DNA from: Candidatus Manganitrophaceae bacterium
GTDB lineage: Bacteria > Nitrospirota > Nitrospiria > SBBL01 > Manganitrophaceae
NCBI GenBank assembly: GCA_016200325.1
Contig: JACQEZ010000020.1
Location: 1 to 64,000 of the forward strand
Reading direction: 5' to 3'
Length of the DNA stretch: 64,000 nt
Both the position numbers and the translations under genes were made by a program. Each line of letters starts with the position of its first letter. Positions within the stretch are counted from its first letter, which is position 1. Below the pieces are notes generated by a model, which was not told the DNA's origin, ran no database searches, and saw nothing but the letters and a program-made list of their open reading frames with translations. Below, piece by piece: positions 15,920-23,105 of this stretch.

Positions 15920-17125
15920 TCAGGGGCGGGGTTCATTCGAATCCCGCCCTTCTTTCTCCGATCTTCCTTCCCTCTTAAACACTTTCTTCAAGAGCATCAG
16001 GAAAACCATTCCGAGGAGCAAGGGGATCTCGGCTGCCTGGTTCAGGCTTCGAGGGTTCCTATTCGATCCGTTCGTGACCGCGCATCCTCCGCCGTTGGCG
16101 GCACTTTGATTTTGCGGCAGTTCGTCCGGGCCGGTCGAAAGGGGGGGAGAAGAAGGGGTTGAAATCGAAGAGACCGGAGCGGGAATGTCGGCTACCGGAG
16201 CAGGGATGTCGGATGCAGGGGTGGTGAAGAGGGTGTTGGCGGAGATCGCAAGGTTCCCGGAGCGATCGGCACTTTTTACCTGGTAATAATAGGTGGTCGA
16301 TGGGGTCAGGCCGAGTAAGGTTGCGCTGTGCTCCGTCGAAAGAGCGGTATTGGGTGCCGATGTAGAACCATACGAGGCGGTGGTGCCATACTCTACCTGG
16401 GTGGTCGCCGTCTCGTTGGTGTTCCAAGTAATAGAGGCGCTGCTGCTGGTGAGATCGATTAAAGTGAGGCCTGAGAGAAGGGGCGGCGTGGCATCGCCGA
16501 CGGGGGAAGGGGGCGTCTCGGCGGAAGTGGTAAAGGTGTGATCCGCTGAGGTGGCCCGATTTCCCGCCGCATCTCGGCTGAGAACCCTAAAATGGTATGT
16601 CGTCGAAGGGATCAGGTTTTTTAGAATCTGGCTGTGGGCCAGTCCCAATGAGGCGGCGATCGGGGTGGATAATCGATAGGAAGCGGTTGTGCCGTATTGA
16701 ACCTGGCCGTCGGACGGTTTGTCAGTTATCCAAGCGATTGTCGTGCTACTGCCGGAGGTATTGCTGGTCCGGATGCTGAGAATGATCGGCGCCGGCTCCA
16801 AAAACGTTTTGCTGATCTCGTTTGAAAACGAACTCTCCGCCGCGGAGGCGGTATAAGCGGTGAGGGCAAAGTAGTATGTTCCCGATCCGAGCCCGCTGAC
16901 CGTGTAGCTATTCTGCTTGCCGATGATAATCGGTGTTCCATAACTCCGCGACGCCGACCCATAATACACTTTATATCCGGCGAGGTTCGGATCGGTATCA
17001 CTGTCCCAAGATAAAGTCGCATTGAATGCAAAGACGGGAGAGGTCCGGCCGAGCAATGACACCGTAAGCAGGGTGAAAATAAAAAGGATGAGAAAGGGAA
17101 TTACCGTTTTTGTCCGAGATTGCAT
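15920..17125 (-). CDS. Fibronectin type III surface protein with GGGC-type C-terminal sorting signal
   Basis: Protein of 401 aa: signal peptide (~1-34), three fibronectin type III domains (~36-108, 112-200, 212-302; the latter two share VQ/EYGTTASY and L-x-PSTTYx(F/Y)x-V), a Pro/Ser linker with a repeated (D)IPAPV unit, then GGGC (345-348), a membrane helix (~367-380) and a basic tail. That C-terminus resembles Cys-containing sorting domains such as JDVT- or MYXO-CTERM, implying export to the outer surface. The ATG at 17125 lies just after a riboswitch and terminator; an upstream in-frame ATG at 17191 is inside the riboswitch and is rejected. Expression is probably set by a cyclic dinucleotide. 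Confidence 0.82.
   Translation of the reverse strand: MQSRTKTVIPFLILFIFTLLTVSLLGRTSPVFAFNATLSWDSDTDPNLAGYKVYYGSASRSYGTPIIIGKQNSYTVSGLGSGTYYFALTAYTASAAESSFSNEISKTFLEPAPIILSIRTSNTSGSSTTIAWITDKPSDGQVQYGTTASYRLSTPIAASLGLAHSQILKNLIPSTTYHFRVLSRDAAGNRATSADHTFTTSAETPPSPVGDATPPLLSGLTLIDLTSSSASITWNTNETATTQVEYGTTASYGSTSAPNTALSTEHSATLLGLTPSTTYYYQVKSADRSGNLAISANTLFTTPASDIPAPVADIPAPVSSISTPSSPPLSTGPDELPQNQSAANGGGCAVTNGSNRNPRSLNQAAEIPLLLGMVFLMLLKKVFKREGRSEKEGRDSNEPRP
15924..15949. terminator. Bidirectional terminator between convergent genes
   Basis: GGGCGGGGTTC / GAATCCCGCCC, 11-bp arms with one mismatched pair around a short loop, followed on the plus strand by TTCTTTCT. It sits just after the lipoprotein stop at 15916 and overlaps the last codons of the convergent fibronectin-III gene, so it mainly serves the plus-strand gene. 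Confidence 0.6.
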
Positions 17126-17146
17126 CGCCGCAGAGTCTCCACACAC

Positions 17147-17182
17147 AAAAAAGCCGCCAAAAGGAATTTCCTTCGGCGGCTT
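17147..17182 (-). terminator. Intrinsic terminator following the GEMM riboswitch
   Basis: On the minus strand: AAGCCGCC-g-AAGGAA, short loop, TTCCTTTTGGCGGCTT, then TTTT, a strong stem with a U-tract. It lies between the riboswitch and the fibronectin-III gene, and its 5' arm abuts the 3' end of the aptamer (GCCCGCCAAGCCGCC), the usual arrangement for ligand-controlled termination. Confidence 0.8.
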
Positions 17183-17262
17183 GGCGGGCATGGCTTGTCG
17201 GCTTTAGCCCCGTGGCTCTGCGTCCCCATCTTTCGACAGGTTTGCTCTGAATCAAAGGATGA
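17165..17262 (-). promoter_or_regulatory. GEMM-I cyclic dinucleotide riboswitch (A20 variant, GEMM-Ib-like)
   Basis: On the minus strand the conserved GEMM-I core is present in order: CAGAGCAAACC, stem-loop TGTC-GAAA-GATG with its GNRA tetraloop, GGGACGC-A-GAGCC, then CACGGGGCTAAAGCC and the pairing CCCG of the second helix. In the Vibrio Vc2 numbering the base at position 20 is A here (CAG-A-GC instead of CAG-G-GC), the change that in Geobacter relatives shifts specificity from c-di-GMP to cyclic AMP-GMP. A terminator follows directly, so it most likely controls transcription of the surface protein gene. Confidence 0.82.
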
Positions 17263-17349
17263 GAAAGTATTTCTCGGAAATGCGATTTTATTTTTTAGAT
17301 CTTTCACGCGGCGCCGGTTGACCGGCGCCGATTTCCAAACATCCAACGA

Positions 17350-17379
17350 AATTTAGCACGGTTAAAAAATCGATGTCAA
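17350..17379 (-). promoter_or_regulatory. Candidate sigma-70 promoter of the riboswitch transcript
   Basis: On the minus strand: TTGACA (17379-17374), 18-bp spacer, TAAATT (17355-17350). A perfect hairpin, GGCGCCGG-TTGA-CCGGCGCC, at 17310-17329 would lie in the leader between this promoter and the riboswitch; its role is unknown. The remaining 120 bp up to the DUF2630 gene show no other feature. Confidence 0.5.
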
Positions 17380-17496
17380 CTAAATTGCATTCTCCCTTGA
17401 ACGAGACTTGTAAGGGGCGAGGCGCTTCATTTAGACTGGGCTGAAAGACCCGACAGGCGGGTCATACCGATCTCATTCACAGCGGAGGATTCCAAC

Positions 17497-17730
17497 ATGG
17501 AAGACGGAAAGGTGTTAAATCACATCGATACGCTTGCAAAAGAAGAGCACCACCTCTATTCAAAGGAGAATCTGAGCGACGATGAGGTGAAGCGCCTTCA
17601 GAAGATCACGGTGGAATTGGATCAATGCTGGGACCTGCTGCGGCAAAGACGCGGCCTCCGCGATGCGCAGGCGAATCCCGATGTCGCCAAGGTCCGTCCG
17701 GCAAAAGTGGTCGAAAATTACGAACAGTAA
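17497..17730 (+). CDS. DUF2630 family protein
   Basis: Small cytoplasmic helical protein of 77 aa. The pattern H-I-D-x-L-x-x-E-E-H-x-L at the start and L-D-Q-C-W-D-L-L-R-Q-R-R in the middle is characteristic of DUF2630, which is found in many bacteria and has no proven function; a helical hairpin is expected. The C-terminus ends V-V-E-N-Y-E-Q. GCGGAGGATTCC lies before the ATG. It is the first of three small genes on the same strand. Confidence 0.82.
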   Translation: MEDGKVLNHIDTLAKEEHHLYSKENLSDDEVKRLQKITVELDQCWDLLRQRRGLRDAQANPDVAKVRPAKVVENYEQ

Positions 17731-17814
17731 CCCTGTCCCGGGGCTTCCCGAGGTTTGAATCGAGATTGGGTTTCACAATCGCAGGTCCGGATTGCCGACG
17801 ACAGAGGAGAGAAG

Positions 17815-18270
17815 ATGGACGAGGAGAAGCTTCGCCTGATGGCAAAAGATTTGAGGAAAGATTTTCCGAGAAGTCCCCACGCGATGCTCGGAGGGTATGT
17901 CATTGCGGCCCGGGCGCTCGACAAATGCCGGGCGTTCCTTTTAGGGATGAATGGGGAGTACAACTACTGGCCCTGTTCCCTGTCGAGCCAATTATATGCA
18001 TTCACCGGACTCGGTCCGGAGCCGGTCAAAGCATTCGTCGCGACCGGGGCGACCGATGCGGAGTTTGCCGACTGGTTGGTTGCAAAGTCGAAAGTGAAGG
18101 ATCGGATGGAGATTATCCGGTGGAATAATAAAATGCGCGCGTTGAGGCTCTGCGATTTGGAGGACCATGCCCAGGAATATCTGGAAGCGTATATCGAAAC
18201 ATATGTCCCGAAACACCGCCCCGTCTATATCTGGTTCGATGTCTACGATTTAGAAGAAGATCGATTCTAA
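17815..18270 (+). CDS. DUF5069 domain protein
   Basis: Cytoplasmic protein of 151 aa with the DUF5069 pattern: A-K-D-L-R-K-D-F-P-R-S-P-H-A-M-L-G-G-Y near the start, A-R-A-L-D-K-C-R-A next, and D-x-E-E-D at the end. Family function is unknown; members are single-domain proteins of ~140-150 aa, so it is full length. The start at 17815 is chosen because GAGGAGAGAAG directly precedes the ATG; a longer in-frame reading from 17755 has no site. It lies 85 bp after the DUF2630 gene and 16 bp before the DsbA-like gene, which suggests an operon. Confidence 0.78.
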   Translation: MDEEKLRLMAKDLRKDFPRSPHAMLGGYVIAARALDKCRAFLLGMNGEYNYWPCSLSSQLYAFTGLGPEPVKAFVATGATDAEFADWLVAKSKVKDRMEIIRWNNKMRALRLCDLEDHAQEYLEAYIETYVPKHRPVYIWFDVYDLEEDRF

Positions 18271-18286
18271 TAAGGGAGGGGATGAG

Positions 18287-18832
18287 ATGAATGCGAAGCA
18301 AAATCAGAGGAAGCTGGCGGTGCCGGTCGGCCCCCGGGACCATATTCAGGGCCTGGAGACGGCGCCGATTACGCTGGTCGAATATGGTGATTTTGAATGT
18401 CCCCACAGCCAGCGGGCCGTCGACATCGTTCAGGAGATCCAGGCGCGGCTCGGCGACCGGGTCCGATTTGTCTTTCGGCATTTTCCGCTCACCCAGAAGC
18501 ATCCGCATGCGCAGCAGGCGTCCGAGGCGGCCGAAGCGGCCGCAGCCCAGGGAAAGTTCTGGGAAATGTATCAAATGCTCTTTGAGAATCAATATGCGCT
18601 CGATGAGGAAGACCTGGTCTCTTACGCCGAGGCGCTCGATCTCGATCCCGATCACTTTGAACGGGAGCTCGAGGGGCATGTCCATGCCGAGCGGGTGAAA
18701 GAAGATGTGCGAAGCGGTCTGGACAGCGGTGCGACCGGGACCCCCGAATTTTACGTGAATGGGCTCCTCCACAGCGGAGACTATGATATCGAGTCGCTCT
18801 GGGGAACGATCCAGCGAACCGGCCTGGTGTGA
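18287..18832 (+). CDS. DsbA-family thioredoxin-fold protein with a monothiol CPHS site
   Basis: Protein of 181 aa with a DsbA/FrnE-like fold: EYGDFECPHS near the start (active-site C-P-H-S at about residues 41-44), the helical insertion AAAQGKFWEMYQMLFENQ, and the cis-Pro loop G-A-T-G-T-P-E-F-Y-V-N. The second active-site cysteine is a serine, so it cannot cycle as a dithiol oxidase by itself; the same monothiol form occurs in thioredoxin domains attached to NhaA antiporters. There is no signal peptide, so it is cytoplasmic. GGGAGGGGATGAG precedes the ATG. Reaction and partner unknown; glutathione-dependent or isomerase-like activity is possible. Confidence 0.8.
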   Translation: MNAKQNQRKLAVPVGPRDHIQGLETAPITLVEYGDFECPHSQRAVDIVQEIQARLGDRVRFVFRHFPLTQKHPHAQQASEAAEAAAAQGKFWEMYQMLFENQYALDEEDLVSYAEALDLDPDHFERELEGHVHAERVKEDVRSGLDSGATGTPEFYVNGLLHSGDYDIESLWGTIQRTGLV

Positions 18833-18882
18833 AAGGATTCGGCCGGTCCGAGGGAATCGATATCGCCGGCCGGATCAACGCG

Positions 18883-19452
18883 TTAACGGTCGATCCGTCG
18901 GCTGAGGGAACCGACATACTGCAGGTAAGCGGTGAGGAGCGCTCCCAGCCGATCTCGATTTTTCGGATCGATAAATCGATCCGACGGGTCGAACGCCTCG
19001 CGGGCGAGGGGAAGCGCAAACACCTCCGGGTAGACGTAAGCGCCGATCGCCTCGAACGGCACCCGCGTATGCCAAAGCCCCCGCACGGCACCGAATCGGC
19101 CGGGCGAAGTCCCCAGCAATAAAACCGGTTTTCCTTCCAAGGGATCGGGGTCATTCCTCGACGACCAATCGATCGCGTTCTTCAGGGTGCCGGGTATCCC
19201 TCCATTGTATTCCGGTGTGGCGATGACGAGACCGTCCGCCCCTTGAATACGCCGGATGAATTCTCTTCCCCCGGCCGGGATGCCGCTCCGCTCCTCCAAA
19301 TCGCCATCAAAAATCGGCATTTCAAATTCGCGGTAGTCGGCATGATCCAACACCAGATCCGAATGGAATCGGAGCAGCGCCGCCGCTTCCTTGATCAGCT
19401 TGCGGTTGTATGATCCCTGCCTCAGAGAGGCGGCAAAGGCCAAAATTTTCAC
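18883..19452 (-). CDS. NADPH-dependent FMN reductase (flavodoxin fold)
   Basis: Protein of 189 aa of the NADPH-dependent FMN reductase/ChrR-like family. The phosphate-binding loop near the N-terminus is A-A-S-L-R-Q-G-S-Y-N-R-K-L; a second FMN-contact motif is A-T-P-E-Y-N-G-G-I-P-G-T-L-K-N-A-I-D-W, which is diagnostic. The family reduces FMN, quinones, azo dyes or metals such as chromate with NADPH. Full length, cytoplasmic. It converges on the DsbA-like gene and is followed downstream by nothing on its own strand, so it is probably a single-gene unit. Confidence 0.85.
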   Translation of the reverse strand: MKILAFAASLRQGSYNRKLIKEAAALLRFHSDLVLDHADYREFEMPIFDGDLEERSGIPAGGREFIRRIQGADGLVIATPEYNGGIPGTLKNAIDWSSRNDPDPLEGKPVLLLGTSPGRFGAVRGLWHTRVPFEAIGAYVYPEVFALPLAREAFDPSDRFIDPKNRDRLGALLTAYLQYVGSLSRRIDR

Positions 19453-19509
19453 AGATCACTCCGGATGAATGATGGTCGGCTCACCGATCTCCGCCGATCG
19501 CTTCCGCCC

Positions 19510-20382
19510 TCAGTCGAGTCCATCCTCGCTTTTGATAAATTCACAGCTCCCGTTGAGAACCCACCCGTCGGAGAGGCGCAGCGCCTCTTGCGCGAGCTCC
19601 TCCGCCCGCTGTTGAATGACCTGGGCACGGGATTTCAGACTGTCACACTGGAACCGGAGCGTCGGGTCGATATGGAGCAATTTAAATCGTTGAAAAGCGG
19701 CCGCCTGATCGGGAGAGGGAGCCCCCTTCCCACGGGTTGAAACGTCCCAGGACGAAAAAATAAATCCTTCTTTGCTGACGATCAGCCCGATGCCGTTTCC
19801 ATGTCCCACGCACGATTCAATGAACGCCATCGAGACGGTCTCCCTCCAATCCGGGGCCAATTCGATCGGCGGCGTCCTCTGGCGCTCGGCGACGTCGAGC
19901 GCCGAGTGGAATTCCTGATCTTGAATCGTGATCTGTATCAGGAGATCTTGCTTCGAGCGCTCATAATCGGAGAAATGATGGACCAGGTCATGACTCATCT
20001 CCTCCGGCCAGAGCAAGCGCGATGGATCGGCCCCGGCCCGGCCTTTTGTCATCTGTGCGATATGCGCCTCTGTCGAAATGAGCCCGGCGATTTCTTGAAG
20101 ATTCAGCGCCTCCTGTCGGAGCACCGGCCGAAGTTGCCGATAGTGTTGATCGCGCAACGCGATCAAGCGGTCATCTCGGTCTCGTTTGAGGCCATACCAA
20201 TTGGTTAAGATCACTGAGAAAAGGACTGCAACCACCCCGCTGGCGGCAAGGGCTGCAAACCGCGGTCGGGACCGCTGAAAATAGCGCTCCGGAAGAAACC
20301 GAAAAAGGCCCAGGACGGAACCAACTGCAAAGAGGAGCATCAACAGGGTCACTGCGAGTAGGTGCTGGATGATCCAGGCCAT
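19510..20382 (-). CDS. Hypothetical membrane protein with extracytoplasmic domain
   Basis: Protein of 290 aa that I do not recognise. Two membrane helices lie at ~5-27 and ~43-62, separated by a short basic loop; residues 65-290 should then be outside the membrane or in the cytoplasm, depending on orientation, and are largely helical with several long amphipathic runs. One motif, SWDVSTRGKGAPSPDQA, sits after a strand containing G-N-G-I-G-L-I-V-S-K-E-G-F-I-F-S, so a small alpha/beta sensor domain is possible. The C-terminus ends with a short conserved-looking stretch (DGWVLNGSCEF). No operon partner is evident. Confidence 0.6.
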   Translation of the reverse strand: MAWIIQHLLAVTLLMLLFAVGSVLGLFRFLPERYFQRSRPRFAALAASGVVAVLFSVILTNWYGLKRDRDDRLIALRDQHYRQLRPVLRQEALNLQEIAGLISTEAHIAQMTKGRAGADPSRLLWPEEMSHDLVHHFSDYERSKQDLLIQITIQDQEFHSALDVAERQRTPPIELAPDWRETVSMAFIESCVGHGNGIGLIVSKEGFIFSSWDVSTRGKGAPSPDQAAAFQRFKLLHIDPTLRFQCDSLKSRAQVIQQRAEELAQEALRLSDGWVLNGSCEFIKSEDGLD

Positions 20383-20579
20383 AATTTAATGTCTACTTTA
20401 ATATCTACGATGAAAGTAAAGAGAGAGAGTGCCTTGGATTAAAAGGCGGTTCCCTAGTATTGGGGAGATAACAGAAGGGCTCCCCTAAAGTCAAGGAAAA
20501 GGAGGTCCGGGTCTCCTCACGACCGCACCGGTCGGCTCGGCCAGGATGGGATGTCGCTCAAAGGGGACCGTTCCGGCGA

Positions 20580-21470
20580 TCAGGCCGATTTCAATACCCG
20601 GCGGACACCATAGGCTTTCTCATTAAAAATGCGCATCGCTTCGTCCAGACCAAGCCCTTTGATCTCAATCCGTTTGAGGTCGCCCTCGCCGAGGCCCAGT
20701 TTGATCGCCTGGCGAAGGTATTCCACGCCGAGGGTAGAGAAGCCGAGGAGCGAGGCGCAGACCGTATCGACCGCGACCGGGTCGACGCCGGCGACGACCA
20801 GTCCGGTTTCGATGGCGACCCCGCCGGTCGGCCCGGTGGCGATCATCGCCGGATGTCCCGTCACGATGCCGAGGTGGGGACGAAAGCGCTGGAGCATTCC
20901 GGCGATAAAGGCGTTTTTGTCCTCCACCATTCCGCTCCGTCCGTATTTGTTCCCCATTCTGGGGTGGCCGTAATAGTCGGCCGCGGGCCAGCTCATCGCG
21001 ATGTTTTTGATGGCGCCGACGATCACCGACTGGGAGTGGACCTTCAGCTGGCTCAAGGAGATGACCGTTTCATAACGGAGCACCCCTTCATGGACGACCA
21101 CCTCTCGCATCGGCCCATAATCGAGCGGAATCGTTGCAAACGGCGGCTTGTTGTGGTCGACGAAAGCGACCCCCTCGCGTTCAACCACCGCCATCATCCC
21201 GCTGGCCCGGAAGACCGCCTCGGTTTCCAAAGCGCCGGAGCCGCCTGAGACGATGAGCTCGCGCGGCTGGAACCGCTTTACATATCGGATCACCGCTTCC
21301 AAGGTGTCGGGTTGGGTGACGGCGGAGGTGTCGTCGTCGGTCGCCATGGTGTCGTTCGGATGGATGGCGACGATCTTGTCCCGAAGGATCGACTCGACCG
21401 GAATGAATCCGAGCGCCTCTTCGATCGCTCGCCCGATCTCGGCATGCGCTGTCAGTGCAACCGCCGCCAT
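20580..21470 (-). CDS. DUF362 domain protein
   Basis: Protein of 296 aa with the DUF362 domain: V-I-R-Y-V-K-R-F..E-L-I-V-S-G-G-S-G, then H-E-G-V-L-R-Y-E-T-V-I-S-L-S-Q-L-K-V-H-S-Q-S-V-I-V-G-A-I-K-N-I, and A-G-V-D-P-V-A-V-D-T-V. No 4Fe-4S ferredoxin domain follows, unlike the longer members. DUF362 proteins are of unknown function and are found in many anaerobes and Nitrospirota. The start is the ATG at 21470 after AAGGAGG; the long upstream extension of the frame has an unnatural composition. It lies 34 bp after the eRF1-like gene, so the two are likely co-transcribed. Confidence 0.8.
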   Translation of the reverse strand: MAAVALTAHAEIGRAIEEALGFIPVESILRDKIVAIHPNDTMATDDDTSAVTQPDTLEAVIRYVKRFQPRELIVSGGSGALETEAVFRASGMMAVVEREGVAFVDHNKPPFATIPLDYGPMREVVVHEGVLRYETVISLSQLKVHSQSVIVGAIKNIAMSWPAADYYGHPRMGNKYGRSGMVEDKNAFIAGMLQRFRPHLGIVTGHPAMIATGPTGGVAIETGLVVAGVDPVAVDTVCASLLGFSTLGVEYLRQAIKLGLGEGDLKRIEIKGLGLDEAMRIFNEKAYGVRRVLKSA

Positions 21471-21504
21471 TTTCAGATCCCTCCTTAAGTGATGAATAAA
21501 GCGA

Positions 21505-22791
21505 TTAAGCCGCCCCTTTTGCCACGTTGGTGTTTCTTGCCGGCTGATAACGAAGGAGGGCGGCCATCCCCTGTGACTCCGAAAGGACCGGATGCTGTTG
21601 CAGGTGGACCACCTGGGCTCCCTGCAAAATCGCCTCTTCAATCGCCTCTTCGACGAGGTCGGGAATCGGCTCCGTCGCCGTGCCGCAATCGGGGCAGGCG
21701 GCCTCTTCTTGTAAGGTGAGATGGCCGCAAGAAGGGCATCGTCCGCCGGGAAGGGTCGCCCCGTCATGGACGACCAGCGTCTGCACCCCCCCTTGCATCA
21801 ACGCATGCAGCGTGGGGGCCAGGCCGAGGACGCCGAGCCCATTCGGACCGTTTGCATCTTTGATCCGCTGGATCAATTGATCTTTTTGCTCCGATTCCGC
21901 CTGCTGAATGACCTGAAGACTCTCTTCCAGCAGTTCGGGGAGGGATGATTTGGGATCTCCCTTAATCCTTCCGATTATCCGGGAGGCGAGATACCGATGC
22001 AGGGTCGATTCAAATCCGTTTACATTTTCCGGCTGGCCGCCGAGGATCAGCGAATCGAAGTGATGGTCTCGGAAGAAGGTAAAGGTGGTGTCGGCAATCC
22101 GCTTGAAGTGATGCCGGACATGGTTTTCAACGTGACGTTCGATTTTCCGCTCGGCCAATCCATAGACGCTGCTCTCCGAGTTCCCCCCCCCGACGCCGCT
22201 TTCCGACCTTCTCCCCCGTCGCTCCAGCCGCCGCTCCGCCAACCCATACCAAGCCATCGATTTGAATTCTCTGCTTTCGGGATCGTGGACCTTGCCGGGG
22301 ACCTCGTCGTAGATTTCAGAATGCTCGACGATCTCGCCCAAATAGACTTCAAAGATGCGGGCCCGCTCTTGGCTGACCACGACGACACCATATTTTGGAT
22401 ATTGATCGAGGAGGGAGGTGAGGGGAAGGGTATAGGGGTGGGGCTGGACGACCAATTTCGATCGAAGGGGAACCGGGAAAGAAAGCGGTTGCCAGAGTCC
22501 CTTCCGTGAGCAGGCGTAGATTAATAGGCCGCGATGGTGACTTCTTTGAAATTCATCCCGGAGATAAGCTTCCATCCGATTAAAATCCGCTTCGATCGAC
22601 GCGCGAATCTGCGGCGACAGCGCCGCTTGCTCTAAATCGGCCCGCGTCTGCTTCAGCAGATTTTTGAAGACCAGACTGTATCCCTGGCGCTTTGGAAGCG
22701 CCCGCCCGTCGACGTTTAAACTCAAGGTGGTGACCCAGGCGTCTCCATTTTCGAACGCCAGCAATTTCTTTACATCGTTCCGTGAGATCAT
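21505..22791 (-). CDS. Bacterial archaeo-eukaryotic release-factor-like protein (baeRF10-type)
   Basis: Protein of 428 aa of the baeRF/eRF1-like superfamily: an N-terminal domain with LLLYACS-type segment (RGLLIYACSRKGLW), the central domain with VVVSQERARIFEVYLGEI, and the third domain with GGVQTLVVHDG. A C-terminal zinc ribbon is visible as C-P-S-C-G...C-P-D-C-G. Relatives release or rescue nascent peptides on stalled ribosomes (the Vms1/ANKZF1 fold) or are predicted to; the catalytic GGQ is not present in the loop I can see, so activity is uncertain. It is the first gene of a two-gene unit with the DUF362 protein. Confidence 0.78.
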   Translation of the reverse strand: MISRNDVKKLLAFENGDAWVTTLSLNVDGRALPKRQGYSLVFKNLLKQTRADLEQAALSPQIRASIEADFNRMEAYLRDEFQRSHHRGLLIYACSRKGLWQPLSFPVPLRSKLVVQPHPYTLPLTSLLDQYPKYGVVVVSQERARIFEVYLGEIVEHSEIYDEVPGKVHDPESREFKSMAWYGLAERRLERRGRRSESGVGGGNSESSVYGLAERKIERHVENHVRHHFKRIADTTFTFFRDHHFDSLILGGQPENVNGFESTLHRYLASRIIGRIKGDPKSSLPELLEESLQVIQQAESEQKDQLIQRIKDANGPNGLGVLGLAPTLHALMQGGVQTLVVHDGATLPGGRCPSCGHLTLQEEAACPDCGTATEPIPDLVEEAIEEAILQGAQVVHLQQHPVLSESQGMAALLRYQPARNTNVAKGAA

Positions 22792-23105
22792 CGGTTATTC
22801 CTTTATTTATTCTCAGTGCGCTATTTATTCTCAGTCGAGGCGACCGTTTCAGGTTTATCTGCAAAGCACCTGTTCCCATTTGATTGCTCAGGTTGGGTCG
22901 GCGAAAACAGGTGAAAACAAGGATCGCCTTGTCAACTCCATCCATTTATTTTTGCAACTTTCGCCGAGCGCTGTCAATCCCGGCCATCGACCGGTTCAGC
23001 CGCCGTCACAAAGGTCGTGGCGCGGTCGCTCTTCCCTCCGCAGAAGTGTTGACACCCGGTGGGTGATCGGGTAAGATGGGGCGTCTTTTTTTATGAGGTT
23101 GTCCC
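22792..23105. other. Intergenic region with direct repeat and sigma-70 promoter
   Basis: A 13-base direct repeat TATTTATTCTCAG occurs at 22804-22816 and 22822-22834 (18-bp period), just upstream of the minus-strand eRF1-like gene; it could be an operator. At 23049-23077 a strong sigma-70 promoter reads right: TTGACA, 17-bp spacer, TAAGAT, about 29 bases before the TPR lipoprotein ATG. Nothing else is apparent. Confidence 0.55.

Noticed and set aside
15924-15949. tRNA T-arm-like sequence (GGGGTTCATTCGAATCCC)
   Set aside because: The flanking sequence is a lipoprotein gene end, with no acceptor, D or anticodon arm; it is better explained as a terminator hairpin.
17125-17191. Upstream ATG at 17191 as the start of the FN3 protein
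   Set aside because: It lies inside the riboswitch and its first 22 codons would cover the terminator stem; the signal peptide starts at 17125.
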